NCBI GenBank assembly: GCA_903642215.1
Contig: CAHJWG010000001.1
Coordinates: forward strand, 992,001 to 1,056,000
DNA length: 64,000 nt
Direction of reading: 5' to 3'
Source: Sphingobacteriaceae bacterium
GTDB taxonomy: Bacteria > Bacteroidota > Bacteroidia > Sphingobacteriales > Sphingobacteriaceae
Positions 9,574 through 19,089 of the stretch are shown piece by piece. A program made the translations under genes and the position numbers. The notes beneath the pieces are model-generated. The model ran no database searches and had not been told where the DNA came from. It saw nothing but the letters and a program-made list of their open reading frames with translations. How positions within the stretch are numbered: the stretch's first letter is position 1; each line of letters begins with the position of its first letter.

Positions 9574-10212
9574 TTATTTAACGTTTAATTCCTCCGGAAA
9601 TTTTTCCGGCTTGGCATAACTTAAACGCGCCAATTTTTTTGTGGTATGATAGCTATCCAAACCGGAAGCAGTTATAGAACCGGCTTTTTCCAGATCCACA
9701 AAACCATCTTCGCTTACAAAATCTTCACTCACTTTTACCCATTTAATTTCGCCGATAACAATACTGGTTTCATTATGGCTGATCGGTAAAACTTCCTTCA
9801 ATTCCAGCCCGATCGATAAAGAAGATTCTAAAATATACGGTGCTTTAAAACCATCCACATAAGCCTCCGTAAAATTACAGTGTTTAAACTCAGAATCACC
9901 GGAAGGATAACGTGCGCTTGCCTGGTGCGCTTCTTTATAAAAAGTTGCCAATACGTTGTTTAAAGTATAAAAGCCAGTTGTTTTAATGTTTTTTAAAGTA
10001 TCGTGCTGCGGGCCGGGCGGCCGGGCAATCATGCCCATCAAAGGCGGATTTGCACCTAAATGGAATATGGAACTGTAAACAGATAAGTTGGTATTTCCGG
10101 CTTCATTAACCGTTCCTAACAATTGCAAACTTTTAAAACCACCCAAGCTGTTGATAAACATTGCCCGGTACTGCTTTTCCATCTGCATTAAAGCATCGTG
10201 TGTATAAATCAT
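9574..10212 (-). CDS. Flavin reductase-like FMN-binding domain protein
   Basis: 212-aa single-domain protein of the flavin-reductase-like split-barrel family. Recognisable blocks are SLGGFKSLQLLGTVNEAGNT, NLSVYSSIFHLGANPPLMG and MIARPPGPQHDTLKNIKTTG, in the usual order of FMN-binding residues. It probably binds FMN and reduces it, or uses it as cofactor with NAD(P)H. It lies 12 nt after the SDR gene and so shares its transcript. The neighbouring photolyases use FAD, so a role in light or redox physiology is plausible but inferred. Confidence 0.85.
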   Translation of the reverse strand: MIYTHDALMQMEKQYRAMFINSLGGFKSLQLLGTVNEAGNTNLSVYSSIFHLGANPPLMGMIARPPGPQHDTLKNIKTTGFYTLNNVLATFYKEAHQASARYPSGDSEFKHCNFTEAYVDGFKAPYILESSLSIGLELKEVLPISHNETSIVIGEIKWVKVSEDFVSEDGFVDLEKAGSITASGLDSYHTTKKLARLSYAKPEKFPEELNVK

Positions 10213-10224
10213 ATTTTTTGTAAT

Positions 10225-10941
10225 TTAAAGCGGACGTAAAACAGATAGGCCGCCATCAACACCGATTACCTGGCCGGTAATCCAGGAGCTTTCCCCGGAT
10301 AAAAGAAATTTTGCAGCCGCAGCCATGTCTTCCGGCTGGCCGAACTTGCCGAGCGGATGCCGTTTATTAGCCGCTTCCTGCTTTTCGTCTGTATTTAACA
10401 AATGCTGTGCAAGCGGCGTATTGGTAAGCGAAGGTGCAATCGCATTTACACGGATTTTACTTGAAACCAGCTCTGCAGCCAGGGAAAGCGCAAAGCCTTC
10501 TATCGCGCCTTTGGAAGCAGCAATGCTGGTATGAAAACCCATTCCGGTTCGGGCAGCAACGGTACTAAAAAGTACAATTGAAGCATTTTCCGCCGCTTTT
10601 AAAGCTTTTAAGGATTGCTGGATGAGCGTTACCGCGCCCAAAACGTTCAGCGTAAAATCATTTAAAAAATCCTCGCGTGTAATCCGCTGAATAGGTTTTA
10701 AATTGATAGAACCAACTGAATAAACAAAACCATGTATTTGTTCTGGCAACTGTGCGGCAAAATCTATGCTGGCAGAAGTAACATCGTAAGTAATATGGGT
10801 TACGTTTTCGGGCAATTCGTTTCCCGGGTTTCTGGAAATTACATAAACTTTTGCACCTTCGGCAACTAATTTTTTTACCAAAGCCAAACCAATGCCCGAA
10901 CTTCCGCCCGCAACAACTATATTTTTTTGATCAAAACTCAT
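10225..10941 (-). CDS. SDR-family oxidoreductase lacking the catalytic tyrosine
   Basis: 238-aa short-chain dehydrogenase fold. The nucleotide-binding motif GGSSGIG is at residues 12-18, and the NAD(P)-binding region and C-terminal WITGQVIGVDGG block are intact. The usual YxxxK is read here as IAASK (140-144): Lys144 remains but Tyr is replaced by Ile140. The codons are clear (ATT), so this is not a sequencing slip. I recall related proteins near bacterial photolyases that also lack Tyr, which would make this a family trait. Its ATG overlaps one copy of the dispersed word. It is divergent from DUF2256 and cryptochrome DASH. Confidence 0.87.
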   Translation of the reverse strand: MSFDQKNIVVAGGSSGIGLALVKKLVAEGAKVYVISRNPGNELPENVTHITYDVTSASIDFAAQLPEQIHGFVYSVGSINLKPIQRITREDFLNDFTLNVLGAVTLIQQSLKALKAAENASIVLFSTVAARTGMGFHTSIAASKGAIEGFALSLAAELVSSKIRVNAIAPSLTNTPLAQHLLNTDEKQEAANKRHPLGKFGQPEDMAAAAKFLLSGESSWITGQVIGVDGGLSVLRPL

Positions 10942-11031
10942 GCTTCTTTTACGGCTAAATTGTTTGCAGTTATTCTGGTAACATAAGTTGCATTTGTTTG
11001 TTCAATTAAATCTTGCCGATGCAAATTATTT

Positions 11032-11178
11032 ATGTCTCAAGTAAAAAAATATACTAAATCAAACCTGCCTTCTAAAGTTTGTGTGCAGTGCGGGCGGCCT
11101 TTTGAGTGGCGCAAAAAGTGGGAGAAATGTTGGGAAGAAGTAAAATATTGCAGTGATCGCTGTCGTAAAGCTAAATAA
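11032..11178 (+). CDS. DUF2256 zinc-finger-like miniprotein
   Basis: 48-codon gene starting [20 protein letters not shown]. It has C-x2-C (VCVQCG), [19 protein letters not shown] near the end, and a basic C terminus: the Cys pattern of DUF2256 (four metal-binding Cys). DUF2256 genes are commonly neighbours of photolyase and cryptochrome genes, as here, 59 nt before cryptochrome DASH. It probably binds zinc; partner and role are unknown. Confidence 0.85.
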   Translation: MSQVKKYTKSNLPSKVCVQCGRPFEWRKKWEKCWEEVKYCSDRCRKAK

Positions 11179-11237
11179 GAATTAATTCCAATGATACAAA
11201 AGAACGATTTTATACTTAATTTGTAATCATTATAAAT

Positions 11238-12689
11238 ATGAGCGGTAAAACGATTTTAGTTTGGTTTAGAAATGATTTGCGGGTGCAAGATAATGAAGTA
11301 TTAACGGAAGCGGTTAATAAGGCAGAATCTATCGTACCGGTATATTGTTTTGATCCTTTTTATTATCGGCATACTTCTTTTAACACCCAAAAAACCGGGA
11401 ATTTCCGGGCGCGTTTTATTAATGAATCGGTTACTGATCTGCGGCTTTCACTACAAAACCTGGGTGGGAATTTAATTATTCGTACCGGTGACCCTGCTGT
11501 AATTATCCCGGAGCTTGCGCAGCAATATCAGGTTTCCGAAGTTTATCATCACCGTGAAGTTGCTTTTGAGGAAACAGACATTTCTACAAAAGTTGAAGCA
11601 GCTCTGTGGAAATTAAAGCTAAACCTAAAGCATTTCATCGGCCATACGCTTTATAATAAAGAAGATTTGCCGTTCCCGATTAAAGATATTCCGGATGCTT
11701 TTGCCACTTTCCGCAAAAAAGTAGAACGAGACAGTGAGGTTCGCCGTTGTGCCATTTCTCCCGCAAAAATTACCACACCGGAAATTACGGATGCCGGCGA
11801 AATCCCGACACTGGAAGAACTCGGTTTAACAGAACCTTTTGATGATGAACGTGCTGTGATACGCTTTATCGGCGGCGAAACGGAAGGTTTAAAAAGGTTA
11901 AATAATTTTGCCGGAGACGGAAATCAGGATAAAACATTAAAAACAGCTAACAGTACTTTAGGAGCTGATTTTGCTAACACGATGTCGGTTTGGTTATCCA
12001 TGGGCTGTATTTCCCCGCGGCAAATTTACCGGCAAGTGCAGCAATACGAAAAAACGCAGGGCGGCAACGCGCTAACCCATGCCATCGTGCTGGAATTACT
12101 TTGGCGCGACTATTATCGTTTTATGTTTAAAAAACACGGTGATCAGTTTTTTCAGAAAGAAGGATTTAAAGGTGAAGCTCCGCCGGAAGCTGCTAACCAG
12201 GATGAACTGCTGGAAAAATGGAAAGCCGGACAAACCGGTGTGCCTTTTGTTGATGCTATTATGCACGAAATTAAGGCAACCGGTTATACCAGTATCCGCG
12301 GGCGATATATTGCAGCCAGCTTTTTAGTACGGGATTTAAAGGTAAACTGGACTTGCGGCGCGGCTTATTTTGAAGAAAAACTGATCGATTACAGTCCCGC
12401 AACGAACTGGGGAAACTGGGCATCCGTTGCCGGCGTGGGCAATGATCCGAAGGAAAACCGTTCTGTTAATATTATCAAACAAGCCGTTGAGGCCGACCCG
12501 AAAGGGCAATATATAAAGCTTTGGATGCCCGAATTAAACGCCATCCCCGGAAAACAAATCCACACGCCGTTTTTCCTGACGGAAGCAGAATTATCCGTCT
12601 TTAATATAAAACTTGGCCGCGATTACCCAAAGCTGATCATCGAACCAAAATGGCAAAAGCTGGCGGATAATAATGCAAGTATTTTTTAG
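11238..12689 (+). CDS. Cryptochrome DASH (photolyase/cryptochrome family)
   Basis: 483-aa flavoprotein of the DASH clade. The N-terminal Rossmann domain has KTILVWFRNDLRVQDNEVL, DPFYYRHTSFNTQKTGNFR and FINESVTDLRLSLQNLGG. The C-terminal FAD domain has WRDYYRFMFKKHG, GATNWGNWASVAGVGNDP-type residues (ATNWGNWASVAGVGNDPKEN) and GQYIKLWMPEL, all hallmarks of DASH proteins. Members repair cyclobutane dimers in single-stranded DNA and may signal blue light. The length is normal. It is followed at 159 nt by a second photolyase gene, with an inverted repeat between. Confidence 0.94.
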   Translation: MSGKTILVWFRNDLRVQDNEVLTEAVNKAESIVPVYCFDPFYYRHTSFNTQKTGNFRARFINESVTDLRLSLQNLGGNLIIRTGDPAVIIPELAQQYQVSEVYHHREVAFEETDISTKVEAALWKLKLNLKHFIGHTLYNKEDLPFPIKDIPDAFATFRKKVERDSEVRRCAISPAKITTPEITDAGEIPTLEELGLTEPFDDERAVIRFIGGETEGLKRLNNFAGDGNQDKTLKTANSTLGADFANTMSVWLSMGCISPRQIYRQVQQYEKTQGGNALTHAIVLELLWRDYYRFMFKKHGDQFFQKEGFKGEAPPEAANQDELLEKWKAGQTGVPFVDAIMHEIKATGYTSIRGRYIAASFLVRDLKVNWTCGAAYFEEKLIDYSPATNWGNWASVAGVGNDPKENRSVNIIKQAVEADPKGQYIKLWMPELNAIPGKQIHTPFFLTEAELSVFNIKLGRDYPKLIIEPKWQKLADNNASIF

Positions 12690-12708
12690 AGAGCTTTTAG
12701 CTATTCTA

Positions 12709-12792
12709 TTAGCAATCAGCTTTTAGCTCAATGTCCGCTTTGTATAATAATGATTCAAATTTGTTTGCAAATCGCTAAAGGCTGATTGCTGA
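12709..12792. repeat. Inverted repeat between the two photolyase genes
   Basis: TTAGCAATCAGCTTTTAGC (12709-12727) is nearly the reverse complement of GCTAAAGGCTGATTGCTGA (12774-12792), with two mismatches. A related string, CAGCTAATCGCTGA, follows. Similar GCTGATT/AGCTAAT strings recur at 14390-14585 on the other side of the next gene. It may be a terminator for cryptochrome DASH, or a member of a GCTGATTGCTGA-type intergenic repeat family. Confidence 0.6.
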
Positions 12793-12848
12793 CAGCTAAT
12801 CGCTGACAACTTCCTCAAACCAATGCTTCTTTTATCGGTTAAAAATTG

Positions 12849-14381
12849 GTGAAAACTTTACGATTTATTTTGGGCGATCAGCTCAACAGCACGCATTCCT
12901 GGTTCCTGCAAAAAGACCCGGAAACGGTTTATGTAATGATGGAAATGATGCAGGAACAAAACTACGTGAAGCATCATATCCAAAAAATTCTGGCTTTTTT
13001 TGCGGCGATGCGGAACTTTGCTTTTCAATTGGAAAAAGCGGGCCACAAGGTAATTTACCTCAAATTGGATGATCCGGAAAACGAGCAAACGCTGGCTGGT
13101 AACCTTCAAAAAATCATCGGTAAAAACAGTATCGAACAATTTGAATATTTTCTGCCTGATGAATATCGGCTGGATCAGCAGTTGAAAACTTTCTGCAAAG
13201 ATTTATCTATCCCGACCAAAGCTTACGATACCGAACATTTTTTTACTTCCCGCGAGGAAGTCGGCGATTTTTTCTCCGGCAAAAAGCAACTGATCATGGA
13301 AAGTTTTTATCGGCACATGCGGCAAAAATATGATTTGCTGATGAACGGAAAAGAGCCAACCGGCGGTTTGTGGAACTTTGATGTAGATAACCGCAACCGC
13401 TATGATAAAAAAGTCCCGCTGCCGGAACCGCTGGTTTTTGAACATGATTTGTCGGAAATCAGGGCAATGATTGATGAAATGAAAGTGCAGCGTTTTGGCA
13501 ATGTGGTGGGTAATATAGTTGATTTACCGCTTTCCCGAAAAGAAGCTTTGAAGTTGATCGATTACTTCTGCCAGCATCTTTTGCCGCATTTTGGTACTTA
13601 CGAAGATGCGATGCTGCAGCAGCACGTCTCGCTTTTTCATTCGCGTTTATCTTTTGCGCTGAATGTGAAATTAATCTCCCCAAAAGAAGTAATCAGCCAA
13701 GCGATTATGGCTTGGCAGCATCGCCAAAAAGAAATTTCCTTACCGCAAATTGAAGGATTTGTACGGCAGATTTTGGGCTGGCGCGAATATATGCGTGGTT
13801 TATACTGGAACAAAATGCCGGAATTTGCAGAGAAAAACTTTTTTAATCATCATGCAAAACTGCCGGAATGGTTTTGGACGGGCGAGACGAAAATGAATTG
13901 TTTGAAACACAGCATCGGCCAATCGCTGGATTTGGGCTGGGCGCATCACATTCAAAGATTGATGGTAATCGGGAATTTTGCAATGCTATCAGGAAGTAAT
14001 CCTGATGAGGTAGATGCTTGGTATCTTGGTATTTATGTAGATGCAATGCAATGGGTGCAGCTACCCAACACGCGCGGCATGAGCCAGTTTGCCGATGGCG
14101 GGATGGTTGGCACGAAACCATATGCAGCTTCGGCGGCTTACATCAATAAAATGAGTGATTATTGCGGAAGCTGTTTTTACGACCGGAATAAAAAGTACGG
14201 CGAAAAAGCTTGTCCGTATAATAGTTTGTATTGGGATTTCTTCTCCCGGAACGAAAATTTACTGGCCAATAATCAGCGTTTAAAACTAATTTATGGCAAC
14301 TTGCATCGCCTAAAACCTGAGGATTTGGAAAAGATTTTAGAACAGGCTGCGGTTTATAAAAGTATGGTTAATGAGTTGTAG
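12849..14381 (+). CDS. phrB: Iron-sulfur bacterial cryptochrome/photolyase (PhrB-like, (6-4) type)
   Basis: About 510-aa photolyase of the FeS-BCP clade, expected to repair (6-4) photoproducts with FAD and a 4Fe-4S cluster. It begins KTLRFILGDQLN, the clade's N terminus. FAD-domain motifs include QILGWREYMRGLYW and PNTRGMSQFADGG. Four Cys (352, 440, 443 and 456, counted from 12846) match the spacing of the cluster ligands of Agrobacterium PhrB as I remember it. The first in-frame codons are TTG at 12846 and GTG at 12849; GTG gives the usual short N terminus, so I chose it. A dispersed-word copy lies just upstream. Confidence 0.92.
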   Translation: MKTLRFILGDQLNSTHSWFLQKDPETVYVMMEMMQEQNYVKHHIQKILAFFAAMRNFAFQLEKAGHKVIYLKLDDPENEQTLAGNLQKIIGKNSIEQFEYFLPDEYRLDQQLKTFCKDLSIPTKAYDTEHFFTSREEVGDFFSGKKQLIMESFYRHMRQKYDLLMNGKEPTGGLWNFDVDNRNRYDKKVPLPEPLVFEHDLSEIRAMIDEMKVQRFGNVVGNIVDLPLSRKEALKLIDYFCQHLLPHFGTYEDAMLQQHVSLFHSRLSFALNVKLISPKEVISQAIMAWQHRQKEISLPQIEGFVRQILGWREYMRGLYWNKMPEFAEKNFFNHHAKLPEWFWTGETKMNCLKHSIGQSLDLGWAHHIQRLMVIGNFAMLSGSNPDEVDAWYLGIYVDAMQWVQLPNTRGMSQFADGGMVGTKPYAASAAYINKMSDYCGSCFYDRNKKYGEKACPYNSLYWDFFSRNENLLANNQRLKLIYGNLHRLKPEDLEKILEQAAVYKSMVNEL

Positions 14382-14654
14382 GAGGAGGCGGTCAGCTAAT
14401 TGGCTGTAAGCTATCAGATTTCGGCCAAATGAGTTTTTTGGGTAATAAACGAAGCATCAGCAGTCCACATATCAGCTTAAAACATAACACCAATTTTTGC
14501 ACGATAAAAGAAGTATCAATAATTTTCCGTTTATTCCCGATTGCCATAGCCGATTGCTAAGAGCTGATTACTAAGAGATTAATTAAGCCACAAAAACCGG
14601 TATGTTTATTTTTTAAATTCTTACTTTTGTTGCGTTTCACTGATTGGATTTTCC
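14382..14654. other. Non-coding gap with repeat-like strings before sucA
   Basis: There is no gene here. It holds GCTGATTACTAAGAG and AGCTAATTGGCTGTAAGC strings related to the inverted repeat at 12709-12792. It also holds an exact copy of the dispersed word (14503-14517) and a degenerate copy (TAAACGAAGCATC, about 14446-14458). The last 60 nt include the putative sucA promoter. Confidence 0.5.
14622..14629 (+). promoter_or_regulatory. Putative sucAB promoter -7 element
   Basis: TACTTTTG matches the Bacteroidota -7 consensus TAnnTTTG and lies 25 nt before the sucA ATG. No clear TTTG -33 element is seen at the expected distance, so support is partial. Confidence 0.4.
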
Positions 14655-17471
14655 ATGAGCACTTTTTCATATCTTAATAACGCTAACGCAGCGTACATCG
14701 ACGGCCTTTACCAAAATTACCAGCAAGACCCGGAATCGGTTGATTTTGGCTGGCAAAAGTTTTTTGAAGGTTTTGATTTTGGCGGATCCGGGCTGATAAA
14801 TGTTGATAAAAAAGTTGTAGAGCCTGCTGCAGATAGCAGCCATTTTTTAAAGGAGATCAATGTTTTAAACATGATTAACGGTTATCGTACCCGTGGTCAT
14901 TTGTTCACCAAAACCAATCCCGTTCGCGAACGCCGCAAGTATGTTCCGGGTAAAGATTTAGAAACTTTTGGTTTAAACAATGCAGATTTAAATACCGTTT
15001 TTAATGCAGGTGTAGAAGTAGGATTAGGGCCGGCAAAACTAAGCGACATCCGCGATCTGCTGGAACAAACTTATTGCCAATCGATTGGTGCAGAGTATCG
15101 TTACCTGCGCGACCCGGATAAAATTACCTGGTTTGAAGAGCGGATGGAAAGAAGCCGCAATACGCCGCATTTCTCCATCGACGAAAAAAAACAGCTGTTA
15201 AAAAAGCTGAATGAAGCGGTTGTTTTTGAGAGTTTTCTGGGAACGAAATTCCTCGGACAAAAACGGTTTTCGCTGGAAGGAGCAGAGTCTTTGATTCCGG
15301 CTTTGGATTCTGTTATTCAAAAAGGTGCCAAATTAGGGATTGAAGAATTTGTGATCGGTATGGCGCACCGCGGCCGTTTAAACGTGCTGGTCAACATTCT
15401 TCAAAAAACGTACAAAACCATTTTTTCTGAGTTTGAAGGAAAAGGTTTTGATGAACAGGAATCTTTTAGCGGAGACGTAAAATATCATTTAGGTTATTCT
15501 ACCGATGTGGAAACTTTAGACGGTAAAAAAGTGCATCTGAGCCTTTGCCCGAATCCGTCGCATTTAGAAGCAGTTGACCCGGTAGTTGAAGGTTTAACGC
15601 GCTCAAAAATCGACTTTAAATATGGCGGCGATGATAAAAAAATTGCACCGATTTTAATTCACGGTGATGCTTCTGTTGCCGGCCAGGGCATTATTTACGA
15701 AGTTTTGCAAATGTCGAAGCTGGAAGGTTACCGTACCGGCGGAACGGTCCATTTAGTTATCAACAATCAAATTGGCTTCACTACAAATTATAAAGACGCA
15801 CGTTCCAGCACGTATTGTACAGATATTGCCAAAACTGTTTTATCACCGGTTTTCCATGTAAATGGAGACGATGTGGAAGCATTAACTTATGCCATCAATC
15901 TGGCTATGGAATATCGCCAGACTTTCCATAAAGATGTTTTTATCGATATTTTATGTTATCGCCGGTACGGACATAACGAATCTGACGAGCCGAAATTTAC
16001 GCAGCCGCTATTATATAAAGCGATTGAAAGCCATCCGAATCCAAAAGAAATTTATAACCAGAAGCTGATTGCTGAGGGAAGTATCGATGCAGAACTGGCT
16101 AAGCAAATGGAAAAAGATTTCCGTGCTTTATTGCAGGAAAAACTGAATGAATCTAAATCCGAAGAAAAATTTTCGGAAGTAAAACCGGTATTTGCCGGTG
16201 CCTGGAAAGGTTTGCGTTTAGCTACCGATAAAGATTTTCTGGCTTCCCCTGATACTTCAGTTAGTTTGGAAGAACTGGAAATGATCGGTAAAAAAATAAC
16301 CGAACTACCACAGGGAAAGCAGTTTTTCAAAAAGATTGAGAAACTGTTCCTGGATCGCCAGAAAATGGTAAATGAAACCAAAACTTTCGACTGGGCGATG
16401 GGCGAATTGATGGCTTACGGCACGTTGTTAAACCAAGGCTATACGGTTCGTTTAAGCGGAGAAGATGTAAAACGAGGTACCTTTTCACATCGTCATGCTG
16501 TTTTAACCTTAGAAGATTCTGAAGAAGAATATGTGCCTTTAAGAAATATTTCTGACAGCCAAGCCGCGTTCCGTATCTACAATTCTCACCTGTCAGAATA
16601 CGGCGTTTTAGGTTTCGATTACGGTTATGCCTTGGCCAATCCGAATGCTTTAACCATTTGGGAAGCGCAGTTTGGTGATTTTGTGAACGGTGCACAAATT
16701 ATTACAGATCAATATATTGCAAGCGCAGAAACTAAATGGCAGCGCGGAAATGGTTTGGTGATGTTGCTGCCGCATGGATATGAAGGGCAAGGCCCGGAGC
16801 ATTCATCCGCCAGGATAGAACGTTTTATGGAACTTTGTGCCGATAACAATATCCAGGTTGCAAACTGTACCACGCCGGCCAATTTCTTTCATGTTTTGCG
16901 CCGTCAGTTAATCCAGGAATTCCGTAAACCGCTGGTTGTATTTACTCCAAAAAGTTTACTTCGTAATCCGCAATGTGTATCTAAAATAACAGATTTTACG
17001 GAAGGGAAATTTCAGGAAGTAATTGATGATAATTTTATAGATGTAGCCGAAGTAAAAAGAGTGCTGTTCTGTTCCGGTAAAGTTTATTACGATTTGCTGG
17101 AAAAACAGCAAACCGATCAGCGTAAAGATGTAGCGATTGTTCGTTTAGAGCAATTATATCCGACACCGGTTTTGCAGATACAAAAAATAAAAGCAAAATA
17201 TAATCAGGCCGAAAGCTGGGTTTGGGTACAGGAAGAACCGGAAAATATGGGTGCTTGGCCGTATTTGTGTCGTAAGTTACGACATACAGATATTGAATTT
17301 GATGTAATTTCCCGCCATGAAAGCAGCAGTACAGCAACCGGATATGCTAAACAACATGCTGCACAACAGTTGCATATTGTTAGCAAAGCTTTTGAAGCAC
17401 CGGCCGGGATTGAAGTAAAAAAAGAAGTAGAAAAAACAACAGCTGATATGGCTAATGCCGGTGCTGATTAA
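14655..17471 (+). CDS. sucA: 2-oxoglutarate dehydrogenase E1 component
   Basis: 938-aa thiamine-diphosphate enzyme that decarboxylates 2-oxoglutarate and passes the succinyl group to the E2 lipoyl domain in the TCA cycle. The N-terminal E2-binding segment (YLNNANAAYIDGLYQNYQQD) is present. Catalytic blocks include GMAHRGRLNVL, the ThDP site around HGDASVAGQGIIYEV and NNQIGFTT, and CYRRYGHNESDEP. The C-terminal transketolase-like part has LPHGYEGQGPEHSSAR. The length is normal. It is followed 24 nt later by sucB, giving a two-gene operon with no E3 gene nearby. Confidence 0.97.
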   Translation: MSTFSYLNNANAAYIDGLYQNYQQDPESVDFGWQKFFEGFDFGGSGLINVDKKVVEPAADSSHFLKEINVLNMINGYRTRGHLFTKTNPVRERRKYVPGKDLETFGLNNADLNTVFNAGVEVGLGPAKLSDIRDLLEQTYCQSIGAEYRYLRDPDKITWFEERMERSRNTPHFSIDEKKQLLKKLNEAVVFESFLGTKFLGQKRFSLEGAESLIPALDSVIQKGAKLGIEEFVIGMAHRGRLNVLVNILQKTYKTIFSEFEGKGFDEQESFSGDVKYHLGYSTDVETLDGKKVHLSLCPNPSHLEAVDPVVEGLTRSKIDFKYGGDDKKIAPILIHGDASVAGQGIIYEVLQMSKLEGYRTGGTVHLVINNQIGFTTNYKDARSSTYCTDIAKTVLSPVFHVNGDDVEALTYAINLAMEYRQTFHKDVFIDILCYRRYGHNESDEPKFTQPLLYKAIESHPNPKEIYNQKLIAEGSIDAELAKQMEKDFRALLQEKLNESKSEEKFSEVKPVFAGAWKGLRLATDKDFLASPDTSVSLEELEMIGKKITELPQGKQFFKKIEKLFLDRQKMVNETKTFDWAMGELMAYGTLLNQGYTVRLSGEDVKRGTFSHRHAVLTLEDSEEEYVPLRNISDSQAAFRIYNSHLSEYGVLGFDYGYALANPNALTIWEAQFGDFVNGAQIITDQYIASAETKWQRGNGLVMLLPHGYEGQGPEHSSARIERFMELCADNNIQVANCTTPANFFHVLRRQLIQEFRKPLVVFTPKSLLRNPQCVSKITDFTEGKFQEVIDDNFIDVAEVKRVLFCSGKVYYDLLEKQQTDQRKDVAIVRLEQLYPTPVLQIQKIKAKYNQAESWVWVQEEPENMGAWPYLCRKLRHTDIEFDVISRHESSSTATGYAKQHAAQQLHIVSKAFEAPAGIEVKKEVEKTTADMANAGAD

Positions 17472-17495
17472 TCCTGAAATATACATTATAAAAAT

Positions 17496-19070
17496 ATGAG
17501 TTTAGAGATCAAAGTTCCGCCGGTGGGCGAATCCATTTCTGAAGTAACCTTATCAAACTGGGTAAAAAATGATGGTGACCATGTTGAAATGGATGATGTT
17601 ATTGCCGAGCTGGAATCAGACAAAGCTACGTTTGAGTTAACTGCCGAAGCTGCCGGAACACTTAGAACAACAGCCAAAGAAGGCGATGTTTTACCCATTG
17701 GAGCGGTAGTTTGCAGTATCGAATCCGGTGAGGCAACTCCTGAACAAACAGAAAAAACACCGGTAAAAGAAGTAACCTCAACGATAGAACCTGTTCCGGG
17801 CGATGCACCAAAAGTAGCTACCGCACCTGCTGCCCAGGAGCTGGAAATCAGGATTCCGGCTGTTGGCGAATCGATCCAGGAAGTTACTTTAACCCGATGG
17901 ATGAAAAAAGATGGTGATGAGATAGAAATGGACGAACCGCTTGCCGAACTGGAATCCGACAAAGCCACATTTGAATTAAATGCAGAGAGTGCCGGAAAAC
18001 TATCCATCATCGCACAAGAAGGCGATGTAGTAATTATCGGCGCATTGGTTGGCAAAATTGCTGCTGGTGCCGGTGCCGCTCAAACAGAAAAAACACCGAT
18101 AAAAGAAGTATCCGAAAAAGCAGAAATTTCTGCCGGAAATGATCAACCTAAAACTTATGCTTCCGGCGTTCCTTCTCCGGCGGCTGCAAAAATATTAGCC
18201 GAAAAAGGTATCGATAGTAAAACGATCAACGGAAACGGCATTAACGGAAGAATCACTAAAGAGGATGCTCTAAAAGCAGAAGTACCAAAACCGGCTGCAA
18301 AAGTTGAAAGCAAACCTGCCCCAACTCCTGCAAAACCTGTTCCTGCGCCGCAGCCTGTTATTGCCGGAAGTCGGGGAGAACGCCGGGAAAAAATGTCATC
18401 CCTACGCAAAACGGTTGCAAAACGATTGGTTGCTGTAAAAAATGAAACGGCGATGCTGACTACTTTTAACGAAGTAGATATGCAGCCGATTATGGAATTA
18501 CGCGCCAAATACAAAGATAAATTTAAGGAAAAACACCAGGTTGGTTTAGGCTTTATGTCGTTTTTTACCAAAGCAGTTACGGAAGCTTTGAAAGACTGGC
18601 CGGCCGTTGGCGCAAGGATTGAAGGCGAAGAAGTAGTTTATAGTGATTTTGCCGATATTTCTATCGCGGTTTCTGCACCGAAAGGTTTGGTTGTGCCGAT
18701 TATTCGTAACGCTGATGCGATGAGTTTAGCGGAAATTGAAAAAGCCATTGTTGCACTGGCCGGAAAAGCCCGTGAAAGCAAATTAACAATTGATGAAATG
18801 ACCGGCGGAACGTTTACCATTACTAATGGCGGCGTTTTTGGGTCGATGTTATCAACACCAATTATCAATTCGCCGCAATCTGCAATTTTGGGGATGCACA
18901 ACATTATCGAGCGTCCGGTTGCTGTAAACGGGCAGGTGGTTATCCGCCCGATGATGTACCTGGCTTTATCATATGATCACCGAATTGTTGACGGACGGGA
19001 ATCTGTAAGCTTTTTAGTCCGCGTAAAACAGCTGCTGGAAGATCCGGCAAGATTGTTACTCGGTGTATAA
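17496..19070 (+). CDS. sucB: 2-oxoglutarate dehydrogenase E2 (dihydrolipoyl succinyltransferase), two lipoyl domains
   Basis: 524-aa acyltransferase core of the complex. Unlike E. coli SucB it has two N-terminal lipoyl domains (about residues 2-76 and 112-188), each with the ESDKATFEL lipoylation site. Similar linkers follow ([10 protein letters not shown] and [10 protein letters not shown]). Then come a peripheral-subunit-binding domain ([14 protein letters not shown] to [11 protein letters not shown], about 226-262) and the catalytic domain with the active-site [11 protein letters not shown] near the C terminus. It is probably the partner of the preceding SucA. The dispersed word occurs in the second linker exactly and in the first as a variant. 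Confidence 0.96.
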   Translation: MSLEIKVPPVGESISEVTLSNWVKNDGDHVEMDDVIAELESDKATFELTAEAAGTLRTTAKEGDVLPIGAVVCSIESGEATPEQTEKTPVKEVTSTIEPVPGDAPKVATAPAAQELEIRIPAVGESIQEVTLTRWMKKDGDEIEMDEPLAELESDKATFELNAESAGKLSIIAQEGDVVIIGALVGKIAAGAGAAQTEKTPIKEVSEKAEISAGNDQPKTYASGVPSPAAAKILAEKGIDSKTINGNGINGRITKEDALKAEVPKPAAKVESKPAPTPAKPVPAPQPVIAGSRGERREKMSSLRKTVAKRLVAVKNETAMLTTFNEVDMQPIMELRAKYKDKFKEKHQVGLGFMSFFTKAVTEALKDWPAVGARIEGEEVVYSDFADISIAVSAPKGLVVPIIRNADAMSLAEIEKAIVALAGKARESKLTIDEMTGGTFTITNGGVFGSMLSTPIINSPQSAILGMHNIIERPVAVNGQVVIRPMMYLALSYDHRIVDGRESVSFLVRVKQLLEDPARLLLGV

Positions 19071-19089
19071 ATTCTTCATAAAAACTTAC

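Noticed and set aside
14382-14654. A small gene in the gap before sucA
   Set aside because: Every frame is broken by stops within a short distance and the content is repeat-like.
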